Shown here in pieces: positions 1-7,490 of a stretch of DNA of 22,699 nucleotides. The first letter of the stretch is position 1. Each line of letters begins with the position of its first letter. The translations under genes were made by a program, and so were the position numbers. Source of the stretch: an uncultured Clostridia bacterium (GTDB lineage Bacteria; Bacillota; Clostridia; TANB77; CAG-508); assembly GCA_949077355.1 (NCBI GenBank), contig CARUQW010000026.1, positions 1 through 22,699 on the forward strand, read 5' to 3'. The notes beneath the pieces are model-generated. The model was not told the origin of the DNA and did not search any database. It worked only from the letters and a program-made list of their open reading frames with translations.

Positions 1-52
1 GCTGAGGCAGAAAACTTTTAAAGTTTTCCACCCCAACTATTGACATAGAGTC
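1..52. repeat. Palindromic sequence at the window edge
   Basis: Bases 10-28 form a perfect palindrome: GAAAACTTT, a central T, then AAAGTTTTC. The rest of the stretch is non-coding. It looks like the edge of a dispersed repeat or an element end, but only one copy is visible, so its nature is inferred and uncertain. Nothing here supports a gene. Confidence 0.35.
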
Positions 53-92
53 AAAAAAAGTATAAGGCTATTATCCTATAACCTTACACTTT
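53..92 (-). terminator. Rho-independent terminator after tRNA-Ser(GCU)
   Basis: Read on the minus strand, the arm AAAGTGTAAGG is followed after a short loop by CCTTATACTTTTTTT. The arms pair over about 11 bp with one G-T pair, and the distal arm runs into a T tract. It begins two bases past the CCA end of the tRNA, as expected for the end of this tRNA transcript. Confidence 0.8.
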
Positions 93-93
93 C

Positions 94-183
94 TGGCGGA
101 GCAGAGAGGGTTCGAACCTCCGCGCCGGTTTCCCGACCTAATTGTTTAGCAAACAATCCCCTTCACCACTTGGGTACTGCTCC
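94..183 (-). tRNA. tRNA-Ser (anticodon GCU)
   Basis: The minus strand folds as a class II tRNA of 90 nt including an encoded CCA. The acceptor arms GGAGCAG and CTGCTCC pair fully, the discriminator is G (typical of tRNA-Ser), and the T arm carries GGTTCGAACC. The anticodon stem GATTGT/ACAATT encloses a loop with GCT, so it reads AGC/AGU serine codons. A long variable arm follows the anticodon stem, as in all serine tRNAs. It lies 51 bases downstream of the second serine tRNA. Confidence 0.96.
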
Positions 184-196
184 ATTTTTTATAAAT

Positions 197-230
197 AAAA
201 GTTAGATATAGATCTACATCTAACTTTTAC
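197..230 (-). terminator. Hairpin between the two serine tRNAs
   Basis: The arms AAAAGTTAGAT and ATCTAACTTTT pair perfectly around a short loop, followed on the minus strand by further T-rich sequence. Position and shape suggest an intrinsic terminator, or an RNA-processing hairpin if both tRNAs come from one transcript. The A/T-flanked symmetry means it could also work on the plus strand. Confidence 0.6.
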
Positions 231-234
231 TTTT

Positions 235-326
<92 letters not shown>

Positions 327-358
327 ATGTCTATTGACCAATGTCAGCGACAGTTACT

Positions 359-387
359 ATCTTAGCATTTTTATGAACATTTGTCAA
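359..387 (-). promoter_or_regulatory. Sigma-A type promoter of the tRNA-Ser genes
   Basis: On the minus strand a perfect -35 TTGACA (382-387) is followed after exactly 17 bases by a -10 TAAGAT (359-364), about 33 bases before the tRNA-Ser(UGA) 5' end. Two more TTGACA-like hexamers lie just upstream near 411-430 with poorer spacing. Confidence 0.75.
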
Positions 388-468
388 TAGGATTTTTTAT
401 AATTTTTTTATTATTTGTCAACCATTTGTCAACCAACATGGGACTAATATTAACAATTGAGGTTTTAA

Positions 469-984
469 TTATTTAATTTTATGAATTCCATCTGATTCAA
501 TTGCTTTTTGAATAGCTTGTGCTTCTTCTTCTGAAACAGTATAGGTAGATTTTCCATTTTGGATTGGTTTTGCATAAATATTAGACATCTCTCTTGAATA
601 AATTCCATTCAATACAACACCATCATTATTTTCATCTAACAAAGCTAATGCAAAACTCAAATCACTACCAGTGTCCTTAAAAGCACTATATCGAACAATT
701 CCAATCTTTTGTATGCATTTCATTAAATCTGCATCTAATCTCTTTATTTGATTTAAAATCTCCGCATTTTGTTTTTCTACTTTATCTACACGATACATAT
801 AGGTTTCCAAATCTTCTTCTAAATCTTTGCCATTTCCTAGTTTTTTCATAAAACTCTTATATTTCTTACTTAAACTAGCATATTTGCTTATTAAAACAAT
901 AAAACCTAATACTAATATCAACATTATTCCAGATATTATTAATAAAAATGCATCTGTTTTTATGATTTCCATTATGCTCTCCAT
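469..984 (-). CDS. DUF4446 family membrane-anchored protein
   Basis: A 171-residue protein recognised as DUF4446, a family of unknown function often found next to parB in Clostridia. Residues about 11-33 form one hydrophobic segment, so the protein is probably anchored in the membrane with its C-terminus on one side. Residues 40-90 are charged and likely coiled coil. The conserved core (about 95-145) holds the family-typical AFKDTGSDLSFALALLDE, followed by a GIYSRE stretch. The ATG start has AGAGGG 5-6 bases upstream on the minus strand; an internal Met at codon 5 lacks its own SD. It follows parB after 22 bases, so it is probably the last gene of the parA-parB transcript. A link to segregation or the envelope is only inferred from position. 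Confidence 0.88.
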   Translation of the reverse strand: MESIMEIIKTDAFLLIISGIMLILVLGFIVLISKYASLSKKYKSFMKKLGNGKDLEEDLETYMYRVDKVEKQNAEILNQIKRLDADLMKCIQKIGIVRYSAFKDTGSDLSFALALLDENNDGVVLNGIYSREMSNIYAKPIQNGKSTYTVSEEEAQAIQKAIESDGIHKIK

Positions 985-1006
985 ACATACCCTCTTTTCT
1001 TATTTT

Positions 1007-1846
1007 TTACTTAATTAATTCTAAAAGTCTTTCTAAGTCATCATTAGAAGTATATTCAATAATAATTTTTCCTCTTCTTTTTCCGGGATCTAGTCTAACT
1101 TTACTACCAAAGAAGCTTTGGAAATTATCTTCTATACTTTTATATAACACGTGATTTCTTTTTTGTTCTTCTTTTGTTTCTTTTACTTGTGCTTTTTTTT
1201 CAACTTGACGTACAGTTGAACCTCTTTCTAACATTTGTATTGCTGTACGATACTGTTTTTCTGGATCTGTGATAGCCAGTAGTGCTTTGCAATATCCCTC
1301 TGATATTTTTCCTTCTTTTGCCATTTCTAATACACGTGGCTCTAAGTTTAAAACTCTCACCCAGTTAGCAATTGTACTTCTACTTTTTCCTAACTTTTTA
1401 GATATATCTTCTTGTGTCATTCCATAATTATCGATTAGCGTTTTTATTCCCATCGCTTTTTCTACTGGGTTCAAGTCTTCTCTTTGCATATTTTCAATCA
1501 AAGAAATTTCTGAATTAACTCTTTCATCATCTTCTCTTATGATTGCTGGTATTTCTTTTAATCCAGCTATTTTAGAAGCTCTCCATCTTCTTTCTCCTGC
1601 TACAATGCTATAATAGCCATCTTTTTGTGTTACAACAATAGGTTGAATTAAACCATACTCTTTAATGGATTCTGCTAATTCCTCTAATGCTTCTTGGTCA
1701 AATCTTTTTCTTGGTTGTTCACGATTTGGCTCTACTTCCGTTATTTTTAAATTTCTTAATGTGTCATTTTCTTTTACTTGTTCCTCTTCTGGTGCTGGAC
1801 CAAATAAAGCATCTAATCCCTTTCCTAGCCCTGTCATTTTTGCCAT
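1007..1846 (-). CDS. parB: Chromosome-partitioning protein ParB (Spo0J)
   Basis: A 279-residue ParB. These CTP-binding clamps load at parS sites near the origin, spread along DNA, recruit SMC and stimulate the ParA ATPase. The N-terminus MAKMTGLGKGLDALF is typical. Residues 84-90 are the GERRWRA motif of the CTPase fold, residues 118-129 the ENMQREDLNPVE motif, and 143-167 the helix-turn-helix that reads parS (contains SRSTIANW). The C-terminal 60 residues match the dimerisation region in position. The start has an AAGGAGG SD. It lies 30 bases after parA and 22 before the DUF4446 gene, so co-transcription is likely. No separate noc paralogue is seen. Candidate binding half-sites occur at 5505-5598. 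Confidence 0.96.
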   Translation of the reverse strand: MAKMTGLGKGLDALFGPAPEEEQVKENDTLRNLKITEVEPNREQPRKRFDQEALEELAESIKEYGLIQPIVVTQKDGYYSIVAGERRWRASKIAGLKEIPAIIREDDERVNSEISLIENMQREDLNPVEKAMGIKTLIDNYGMTQEDISKKLGKSRSTIANWVRVLNLEPRVLEMAKEGKISEGYCKALLAITDPEKQYRTAIQMLERGSTVRQVEKKAQVKETKEEQKRNHVLYKSIEDNFQSFFGSKVRLDPGKRRGKIIIEYTSNDDLERLLELIK

Positions 1847-1876
1847 TTTTATTCCTCCTTACTTTTATCCATTGTT

Positions 1877-2665
1877 TTATAACATATGTTTTGCCTTTTT
1901 CTCTTCTTCATTTACTTTTAAGAATTCTTTTGCAAATTTAGTATAACTTTTTGCTCCTTTTGATTTTGGATCATATTCTGTAATTGGCATTCCATAACTT
2001 GGTGCTTCACTTAATCTTACATTTCTTGGTATAACTGTTTTATAAACTTTATTATCAAAGTATTTTTTTACTTCTTTTACCACTTGATTCGAAAGATTTG
2101 TTCTTATATCATACATAGTAAGTAAAGCTCCTTCAATTTTAATTTCTTTATTTAAGTGCTTTTTCACTAAATTTATGGTATTTAATAATTGTCCCAATCC
2201 TTCTAAAGCAAAGTATTCGCATTGTACTGGTATCAAAACACTATCAGATGTTGTAAAAGAATTTAAAGTAATTAAACCTAAAGATGGTGGACAATCAATA
2301 AAAATATAATCAAATTTTTCTTTTACTTCTTCTAATTTTTCTTTTAGTCTTTGCTCTCTAGACATCATCGATACCAATTCAACTTCTGCTCCTGCTAAAT
2401 TCATATTAGATGGACATACTTTCAAATTTTTAATCATGGTATCTTGAATTGCCTCTTCCATTGTTGTTTCATTGACTAAAATATCATAGGTAGAAAATTC
2501 TACTTCTTTTTCTACTCCTAATCCACTTGTGGCATTTCCTTGTGGATCTGCATCAATTAATAATACTTTTTTACCTCTTTTTGCTAAAATAGTAGATAAG
2601 TTAACGGTTGTAGTGGTTTTCCCTACGCCACCTTTTTGATTTGCTACTGCTATTATTTTTCCCAA
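1877..2665 (-). CDS. parA: Chromosome-partitioning ATPase ParA (Soj)
   Basis: A ParA/Soj-type deviant Walker ATPase, 262 residues from the start chosen here. It dimerises on ATP, binds DNA non-specifically, and is reset by ParB; in relatives it also modulates DnaA. Visible motifs: KGGVGKTT (residues 11-18, with the signature lysine), Walker A' VLLIDADPQGN (34-44) and FDYIFIDCPPS. I place the start at a TTG (2665-2663) because GGAGG sits 8 bases upstream of it, and the product then begins MGKIIAVANQKGG as in Soj. The ATG 15 bases upstream (2680) contains this SD within its own second codon and has no SD before it. A promoter precedes it at 2726-2754. Confidence 0.95.
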   Translation of the reverse strand: MGKIIAVANQKGGVGKTTTTVNLSTILAKRGKKVLLIDADPQGNATSGLGVEKEVEFSTYDILVNETTMEEAIQDTMIKNLKVCPSNMNLAGAEVELVSMMSREQRLKEKLEEVKEKFDYIFIDCPPSLGLITLNSFTTSDSVLIPVQCEYFALEGLGQLLNTINLVKKHLNKEIKIEGALLTMYDIRTNLSNQVVKEVKKYFDNKVYKTVIPRNVRLSEAPSYGMPITEYDPKSKGAKSYTKFAKEFLKVNEEEKKAKHML

Positions 2666-2725
2666 TTTTATTGCCTCCATTTTTAGTTAATATTTATTTA
2701 TAAATTCTTGTTGTTTTACATTATA

Positions 2726-2754
2726 ATCATATAAAAATATAAGAAAAAAGTCAA
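2726..2754 (-). promoter_or_regulatory. Promoter of the parA-parB-DUF4446 operon
   Basis: On the minus strand TTGACT (2749-2754) and TATGAT (2726-2731) are separated by 17 bases; a TATAAT overlaps just downstream. The -35 hexamer lies in the distal arm of the hairpin at 2743-2784, so terminator and promoter share sequence. Confidence 0.65.
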
Positions 2755-2784
2755 TAAAAAACACAAAATTTATTGACTTTTTTT
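2743..2784 (-). terminator. Terminator after rsmG, bidirectional in form
   Basis: Arms AAAAAAGTCAATAAA and TTTATTGACTTTTTT pair perfectly over 15 bp. Each end is A- or T-rich, so it can terminate transcription from either side. On the minus strand it ends the mnmG-rsmG transcript before parA. Confidence 0.7.
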
Positions 2785-2821
2785 AATGGTTAGTTCGGTG
2801 CCTGTCCCAAAACTAACCATT
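2785..2821. repeat. REP-like hairpin with a GGTGCCTGTCCC loop
   Basis: Arms AATGGTTAGTT (2785-2795) and AACTAACCATT (2811-2821) pair perfectly over 11 bp around a GC-rich 15-base loop containing GTGCCTGTCCC. It sits directly after the rsmG stop. A T run follows it only on the plus strand, so it is not a standard terminator for rsmG. The GC-rich core in an AT-rich spacer resembles short dispersed palindromes (REP class); this is inference. Confidence 0.5.
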
Positions 2822-2827
2822 GCTTTT

Positions 2828-3547
2828 TTATTGAATTGGTTCTTTTGTTGGCATACCAGCTTTTCTAGGGTATTTCATTGGTGTTTGTTTTACTTTTTCA
2901 AGGATTATAATATTTCTTTTTATATCACTTTTTGGTAATTGGAAGGCTTCTTTTTGGATTGTTTTTCCCCCTAAAATGGCAATTGCTTTTTGGCTTTGTT
3001 GTGTTTCTTCGTTGATTTCTGCTCCTTTCATGCAAATAACACATCCTCCTACTTTTACAAAAGGAATTAGATATTCTGATAGTGTAGTCATATTGGCAAC
3101 TGCTCTTGATGTAGCATAATCAAATCTTTCTCTGTAATTTTTGTTTTTTGCTAAGTCTTCTGCGCGAGAATGAATCGTTTGTATATTGGTTAATTCTAGT
3201 TTTTCTATTACTTCTTTTAAAAAGTTAATTCTTTTATTGAGTGAATCCAATAGTGTAATTTTGATATCTTCTCGAACAATTTTTAATGGGATTCCCGGAA
3301 ATCCAGCTCCTGTTCCTACATCAATTAATTTCGCACCCATTTCAATGTGTTTGGCAATTGTAAGTGAATCAATAAAATGCTTTAGAATAATTTCTTCTGG
3401 ATTCGTAATAGCTGTCAAGTTTATTTTTTGGTTCCATTCTAATAATAATTCCATATATTGATAAAATTGTTCGATTTGTTTCTCATTCAACACAATTTCA
3501 ATTTCTTTCGCATAGGCTATCATTTTTTGACTCAATATTTCTTTCAT
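2828..3547 (-). CDS. rsmG: 16S rRNA (guanine-N7) methyltransferase RsmG (GidB)
   Basis: A 239-residue RsmG. The enzyme uses S-adenosylmethionine to methylate N7 of a conserved guanine in the 530 loop of 16S rRNA (G527 in E. coli numbering); loss gives low-level streptomycin resistance in other bacteria. The SAM-binding motif DVGTGAGFPGIPL is at residues 76-88. Upstream lies the family-typical WNQKINLTAI stretch (38-47) and HFIDSL (57-62), and the C-terminus ends in the common KYPRKAGMP motif. Length matches the family. The ATG has AAGGAG 7-8 bases upstream. It follows mnmG after 21 bases, presumably one transcript. Confidence 0.96.
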   Translation of the reverse strand: MKEILSQKMIAYAKEIEIVLNEKQIEQFYQYMELLLEWNQKINLTAITNPEEIILKHFIDSLTIAKHIEMGAKLIDVGTGAGFPGIPLKIVREDIKITLLDSLNKRINFLKEVIEKLELTNIQTIHSRAEDLAKNKNYRERFDYATSRAVANMTTLSEYLIPFVKVGGCVICMKGAEINEETQQSQKAIAILGGKTIQKEAFQLPKSDIKRNIIILEKVKQTPMKYPRKAGMPTKEPIQ

Positions 3548-3568
3548 TTTTCGTCTCCTTACTAACTT

Positions 3569-5446
3569 TTATAGATTACTTTTTAATTGTTGCAAATATA
3601 CTAATAGTACTGCTATGTCAGCTGGTGAAACTCCTGATATTCTTGATGCTTGACCAATCGAACGTGGTTTGAATTTATTTAATTTTTGCCTTCCTTCTAA
3701 ACTAATACCTGCTATTTTTTCATAATCGATTGTATCTGGCAACAATTTTGTTTCTAATTTTTTAAATTTTTCTACTTGTGCTTCTTGCATCTTGATATAA
3801 CCTTCATATTTTATTTGAATTTCTACTTCTTCTTTTTCTTGTCTAGTTAATTCAGGTCTTTCTTCGTCAATAACGCTCAATTTTTCATAATTCAACTCGG
3901 TTCTTTTTAATAATTCTGACATTTTTGTACCAGTTGATAATTCTGATGTTCCATTTTCTCTTAATAATTGATTTACTTTTTCATTTGGTTTTACCGTTAA
4001 ACCTTTTAATCGTTCTATTTCTTTTTCAATATTTGTTTTTTTGGTTTCAAATTTACGATATCTTTCGTCTGAAATAAGACCCACTTCATGACCTATCTTA
4101 GTTAATCTCAAATCAGCATTATCTTGTCTTAACAATAGCCTATATTCTGCTCTTGATGTCATCATTCGATATGGTTCATTAGTTCCTTTGGTAACAATAT
4201 CATCAATTAAAACTCCAATATATCCTTGTGTTCTGTCTAAAATGACTGGTTCTTCCCCTTTTATTTTTTGTGCCGCATTAATTCCTGCTATTAATCCTTG
4301 ACATGCCGCTTCTTCATAGCCTGATGTTCCATTAATTTGACCTGCCATAAACAGTCCTTCTATTCCCTTATATTCTAAAGAAAGTTTTAGGTTAGATGGG
4401 TCGATACAATCGTATTCAATTGCATATGCTGGTCTTGTAAATTCTGCCTTTTCTAGTCCTGGGATTGTGTGGTATAGAGCAATTTGAACATCTTCTGGCA
4501 AAGATGAACTCATTCCTTGGATATACATTTCTTCTGTTCCTAAACCAACTGGTTCTACAAAAGCTTGATGTCTTGGTTTATCGCTAAATCTTACTACTTT
4601 ATCTTCAATTGATGGACAATATCTAGGTCCTGTTCCTTCTATCATTCCAGCATACAATGGAGACCTATGCAAATTTTGTCGAATTATGTCGTGAGTTTTT
4701 TCATTGGTATAGGTTAAATAACAATCTACTTGTTCAAACTCTTTTGGTTCATTCTCAAAAGAAAATGCCTCAATTCCTTGATCTCCTTTTTGTACCTCCA
4801 TTTTACTAAAATCAATGCTTCTTCTATTAATTCTTGCTGGTGTACCTGTTTTGAATCGAATTAACTCAATCCCCATGTTTTTTAAGCACGTAGACAACTC
4901 ATTTGCTGCTGCTACTCCATCTGGTCCACTTTCTTTTGAAAATTCACCTATAAATATTTTTCCTTTTAAATAAGTTCCAGTTGCTAAAATAACTGCCTTT
5001 ACTTTATAGATTGCTCCAACGTCTGTTTTAATTGCCGTTATTCTTCCATTTTCTACTTGGATATCCACAATTTCTCCCTGTTTCACTTCTAGGTTTTCTT
5101 GTTTTTCTAAAGTATGTTTCATTTCCGCTTGATATTTTTTTCTGTCTGCTTGTGCTCTTAAAGAATGTACTGCTGGTCCTTTTGAAGTATTTAACATTTT
5201 TATTTGAATCATCGTTTTATCTATGTTTTTCCCCATTTCACCCCCAAGTGCATCAATTTCTCTTACTAAATGTCCTTTTGAACTTCCTCCAATATGAGGG
5301 TTACATGGCATGTTTGCAATGGCCTCTAAACTAATTGAAAAAATTAATGTCTTCATTCCTAACCTTGCCGCTGCAAGTGCAGCCTCACATCCTGCATGTC
5401 CTGCTCCAACTACTGCTACATCATATTCTCCAGCTATATAACTCAT
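3569..5446 (-). CDS. mnmG: tRNA uridine-5-carboxymethylaminomethyl synthase subunit MnmG (GidA)
   Basis: A 625-residue MnmG, the FAD-dependent partner of MnmE. The complex modifies U34 of tRNAs that read split codon boxes, in the cytosol. The N-terminus has the FAD-binding VVGAGHAGCEAA (GxGxxG at residues 14-19). CNPHIGGSSKGH and the GTGPRYCPSIEDK stretch are family signatures, as is the C-terminal helical region with SRISGVSPADIAVLL. Length is normal. SD GGAAG precedes the ATG. It is separated from mnmE by 440 non-coding bases, more than usual for these often adjacent genes, and rsmG follows closely. Confidence 0.97.
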   Translation of the reverse strand: MSYIAGEYDVAVVGAGHAGCEAALAAARLGMKTLIFSISLEAIANMPCNPHIGGSSKGHLVREIDALGGEMGKNIDKTMIQIKMLNTSKGPAVHSLRAQADRKKYQAEMKHTLEKQENLEVKQGEIVDIQVENGRITAIKTDVGAIYKVKAVILATGTYLKGKIFIGEFSKESGPDGVAAANELSTCLKNMGIELIRFKTGTPARINRRSIDFSKMEVQKGDQGIEAFSFENEPKEFEQVDCYLTYTNEKTHDIIRQNLHRSPLYAGMIEGTGPRYCPSIEDKVVRFSDKPRHQAFVEPVGLGTEEMYIQGMSSSLPEDVQIALYHTIPGLEKAEFTRPAYAIEYDCIDPSNLKLSLEYKGIEGLFMAGQINGTSGYEEAACQGLIAGINAAQKIKGEEPVILDRTQGYIGVLIDDIVTKGTNEPYRMMTSRAEYRLLLRQDNADLRLTKIGHEVGLISDERYRKFETKKTNIEKEIERLKGLTVKPNEKVNQLLRENGTSELSTGTKMSELLKRTELNYEKLSVIDEERPELTRQEKEEVEIQIKYEGYIKMQEAQVEKFKKLETKLLPDTIDYEKIAGISLEGRQKLNKFKPRSIGQASRISGVSPADIAVLLVYLQQLKSNL

Positions 5447-5886
5447 CTTTTTCTTCCTTCTTTCTCTTTTTAATATCTGTCTTCAATTTCACATTACCTA
5501 AAATTGTTCCACGTTTTTTCTTCTTCCTTGTGAAACAAAAATCGTTGTTTTTTTTCAATATATATATATCTTTACTTATAGGTTATCATTTGTTCCACAG
5601 AAACTTTTAGTGTAAAATCCTTTTCGCTCTAAGAATTAGCAAATTTATTCCACACGTTATTTTAAAGTAATTAAATTCACCTTATCACATCCAACTTTAT
5701 GTAACGCGAACAAAACTAAGCCTATCCGTATGATTTTTAGCCTTATTTGTATTTTTTTGATTTTTTATACTGTTTCTGTTTTAGCTCCAAATTGGTTTTA
5801 TTTTTGTTTTTCCTTTCATCCTATAAACTTATATTAATTTTATATAAAAATCTTTTATTTTTGATTTTAGAGGCTTGTTTTTACTA
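5447..5886. other. 440-base mnmE-mnmG spacer with parS-like half-sites
   Basis: No credible gene is present. The main content is a set of exact parS half-sites: TGTTCCAC at 5505-5512, GTGAAACA at 5530-5537, and a second TGTTCCAC at 5591-5598; a 7-of-8 match, TATTCCAC, is at 5646-5653. A weak hairpin near 5846-5870 (AAAATC/GATTTT on the minus strand) could end the mnmE transcript. I see no clear mnmG promoter. Plus-strand frames over this stretch are hydrophobic artefacts of T-rich sequence. Confidence 0.6.
5505..5537. promoter_or_regulatory. Split parS-like site (candidate ParB binding)
   Basis: The parS consensus is TGTTCCAC-GTGAAACA. Here both halves are exact, in the right order and orientation, but separated by 17 pyrimidine-rich bases (5513-5529). 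The parS-specific asymmetry between the halves (a C opposite A position) is also kept. Another left half follows at 5591. Whether ParB binds is unknown. Confidence 0.4.
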
Positions 5887-7258
5887 TTATTTTCCCAAGC
5901 AGAACTTGGCAAAAATTTCATTAATAATATCTTCACTTACCATTTCACCTGTTATATTTCCTAAATCTTCCAAAATGTCTTTTATAAAAATAGCAACAAT
6001 ATCTAAAGGCATTTTTTCAGCAATCGTTCTTTTTGTTCTTTTTACATTTTCAATTGCTTTTGTAATTAAATTTTTATGTCTAATATTGGTAATTACAATT
6101 TCATTATCTAAATTAATTTCATTTAATTGAAATAAATCTGTTATCTTTTTATATAGTTCTTCTATTCCTATATAATTTAAAGCAGACATTTTTATAATAT
6201 AACAACTTGCTGCTTTTAATCTTTGGTCTTCTTCATGTAAAACTGATTCTAAATCAATTTTATTTAATAATATAATTGATTTTTTATTTTTTATTAATTC
6301 TAATATTTCTAAGTCTTCTTCTGTTAATTCTTTAGTGGAATCAAAAATAGCAATTACCAAATCAGCTTCTTTCGCTATTTCCCTAGATTTTGCTATTCCT
6401 ATCTTTTCTACTTCATCTTTTGCTTGCCTAATTCCTGCCGTATCAATTAATTTTAATGGTATTCCATTGATATTAACAAATTCTTCTATGGTATCTCTTG
6501 TTGTTCCTTCATATTCTGTAACAATTGCTCTATCTTCTTTTAAAATAGCATTTAAAAGAGAGGATTTTCCTGCATTTGGTTTCCCAATAATAGCCGTTTT
6601 GATTCCTTCTTTTATCATTTTTCCATTATCAAAGCTTTTTTCTAATTTTAGTAATTGATTTTCCACTTTTACTAACATATCTCCAATTTGTTGATTCGTA
6701 ACATCATCTACGTCATATTCTGGATAATCGATTGCAACTTCGATATTTACCATTACATCTAAGATATTTTGTTTGATTTCTGCTATTTGTTTTGATAGCA
6801 CCCCTTCTAGCTGTTTCATACCTGTTTTCGCTTCTCTTTCTGATTTAGCATTGATAACCTCAATAACAGATTCTGCTTGTAATAAGTCAATTCTTCCATT
6901 TAAAAAGGCCCTTTTCGTAAATTCTCCTGGTTCTGCTAATTCTGCGCCATTTTTTAAACATATTTCTAAAATTCTTCTTACAATTATATTTCCACCATGA
7001 GAATTAATTTCACACATATTCTCTGTTGTATAGCTTTTAGGCGCTTTAAAATAAGAAACTAATACTTCGTCTATGATTTCTCCATTTTCTATAATATTTC
7101 CATATTTTATGGTGTATCCTTTTATATCTTTTATGTCTTGTTTTCTTTTTGGTTCAAATATTTTCTCTAAGATTTGAAAGCAATCTTTTCCGCTCATTCG
7201 AATTATCCCTATTCCTCCAATGCCGAGGAGCCGTAGAGATTGAGGCAATTGTACTCAT
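5887..7258 (-). CDS. mnmE: tRNA modification GTPase MnmE (TrmE), apparent frameshift near codon 12
   Basis: MnmE binds a folate-derived C1 donor with its N-terminal domain and, with MnmG, modifies tRNA U34. The GTPase domain shows GKPNAGKSS (G1), EGTTRD (G2), DTAGIR (G3) and NKID (G4), and the C-terminus ends in the catalytic FCLGK motif. A well-placed ATG (7258-7256) with perfect SD (AAGGAGG) encodes MSTIASISTAP, the expected MnmE N-terminus, but the next base (C at 7225) shifts the frame. Skipping it gives ...STAPGIGGIGIIRMSG, matching the family in length and sequence, about 456 residues in all. Without a shift the long frame could start only at a TTG (7248) lacking an SD. This is either a true mutation or an assembly error. 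Confidence 0.88.
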
Positions 7259-7294
7259 GTTTTTTCCTCCTTTTTTTATAATTCATTTTATATT

Positions 7295-7416
7295 CTCAAG
7301 TTGATTCTATTTTTTCTGCAGTAACAATTCGGGGGACCAGTAAGATTACCGTCTGTTATGCAATTACAGACGGTTCGCAACTGGGAGTTACAAAGAAAAA
7401 ATGGAATCAACTTGAG
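7295..7416. repeat. 122-nt self-complementary element between jag and mnmE
   Basis: Outer arms 7295-7317 and 7394-7416 pair over 23 positions with one G-T/A-C difference (starts CTCAAGTTGATTC, ends GAATCAACTTGAG). Inside lie GTAAC/GTTAC (7321-7325, 7387-7391), CCAGT/ACTGG (7337-7341, 7380-7384), and a perfect 9-bp hairpin ACCGTCTGT/ACAGACGGT (7348-7356, 7366-7374). The nesting gives a long, multi-helix fold. It could be a MITE-like insertion or a structured RNA; no protein is coded. Confidence 0.6.
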
Positions 7417-7429
7417 TTATTAAATTTAT

Positions 7430-7485
7430 AAAAAAAGAGGCAAAGGTAGTTTACAAATAAATTGTAAAATCCGACCTTTGACCTC
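7430..7485 (-). terminator. Terminator of the rpmH-jag operon
   Basis: On the minus strand GAGGTCAAAGGT pairs with ACCTTTGCCTC (one bulged T) around an inner TTTACAA/TTGTAAA hairpin, followed by seven T residues. It starts just after the jag stop codon and so should end the rpmH-rnpA-yidD-yidC-jag transcript. Confidence 0.85.
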
Positions 7486-7490
7486 CGATT

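Noticed and set aside
1149..1160. ACACGTGATT in parB as a parS site
   Set aside because: Only the central CACGTG matches; the flanks differ from TGTTCCAC/GTGAAACA at most positions.
5747..6130. Plus-strand hydrophobic frame over the mnmE 3' end
   Set aside because: Antisense shadow of mnmE and T-rich spacer; no SD and no family features. The same applies to other plus-strand frames at 827-9100 and minus-strand frames at 11407-17716.
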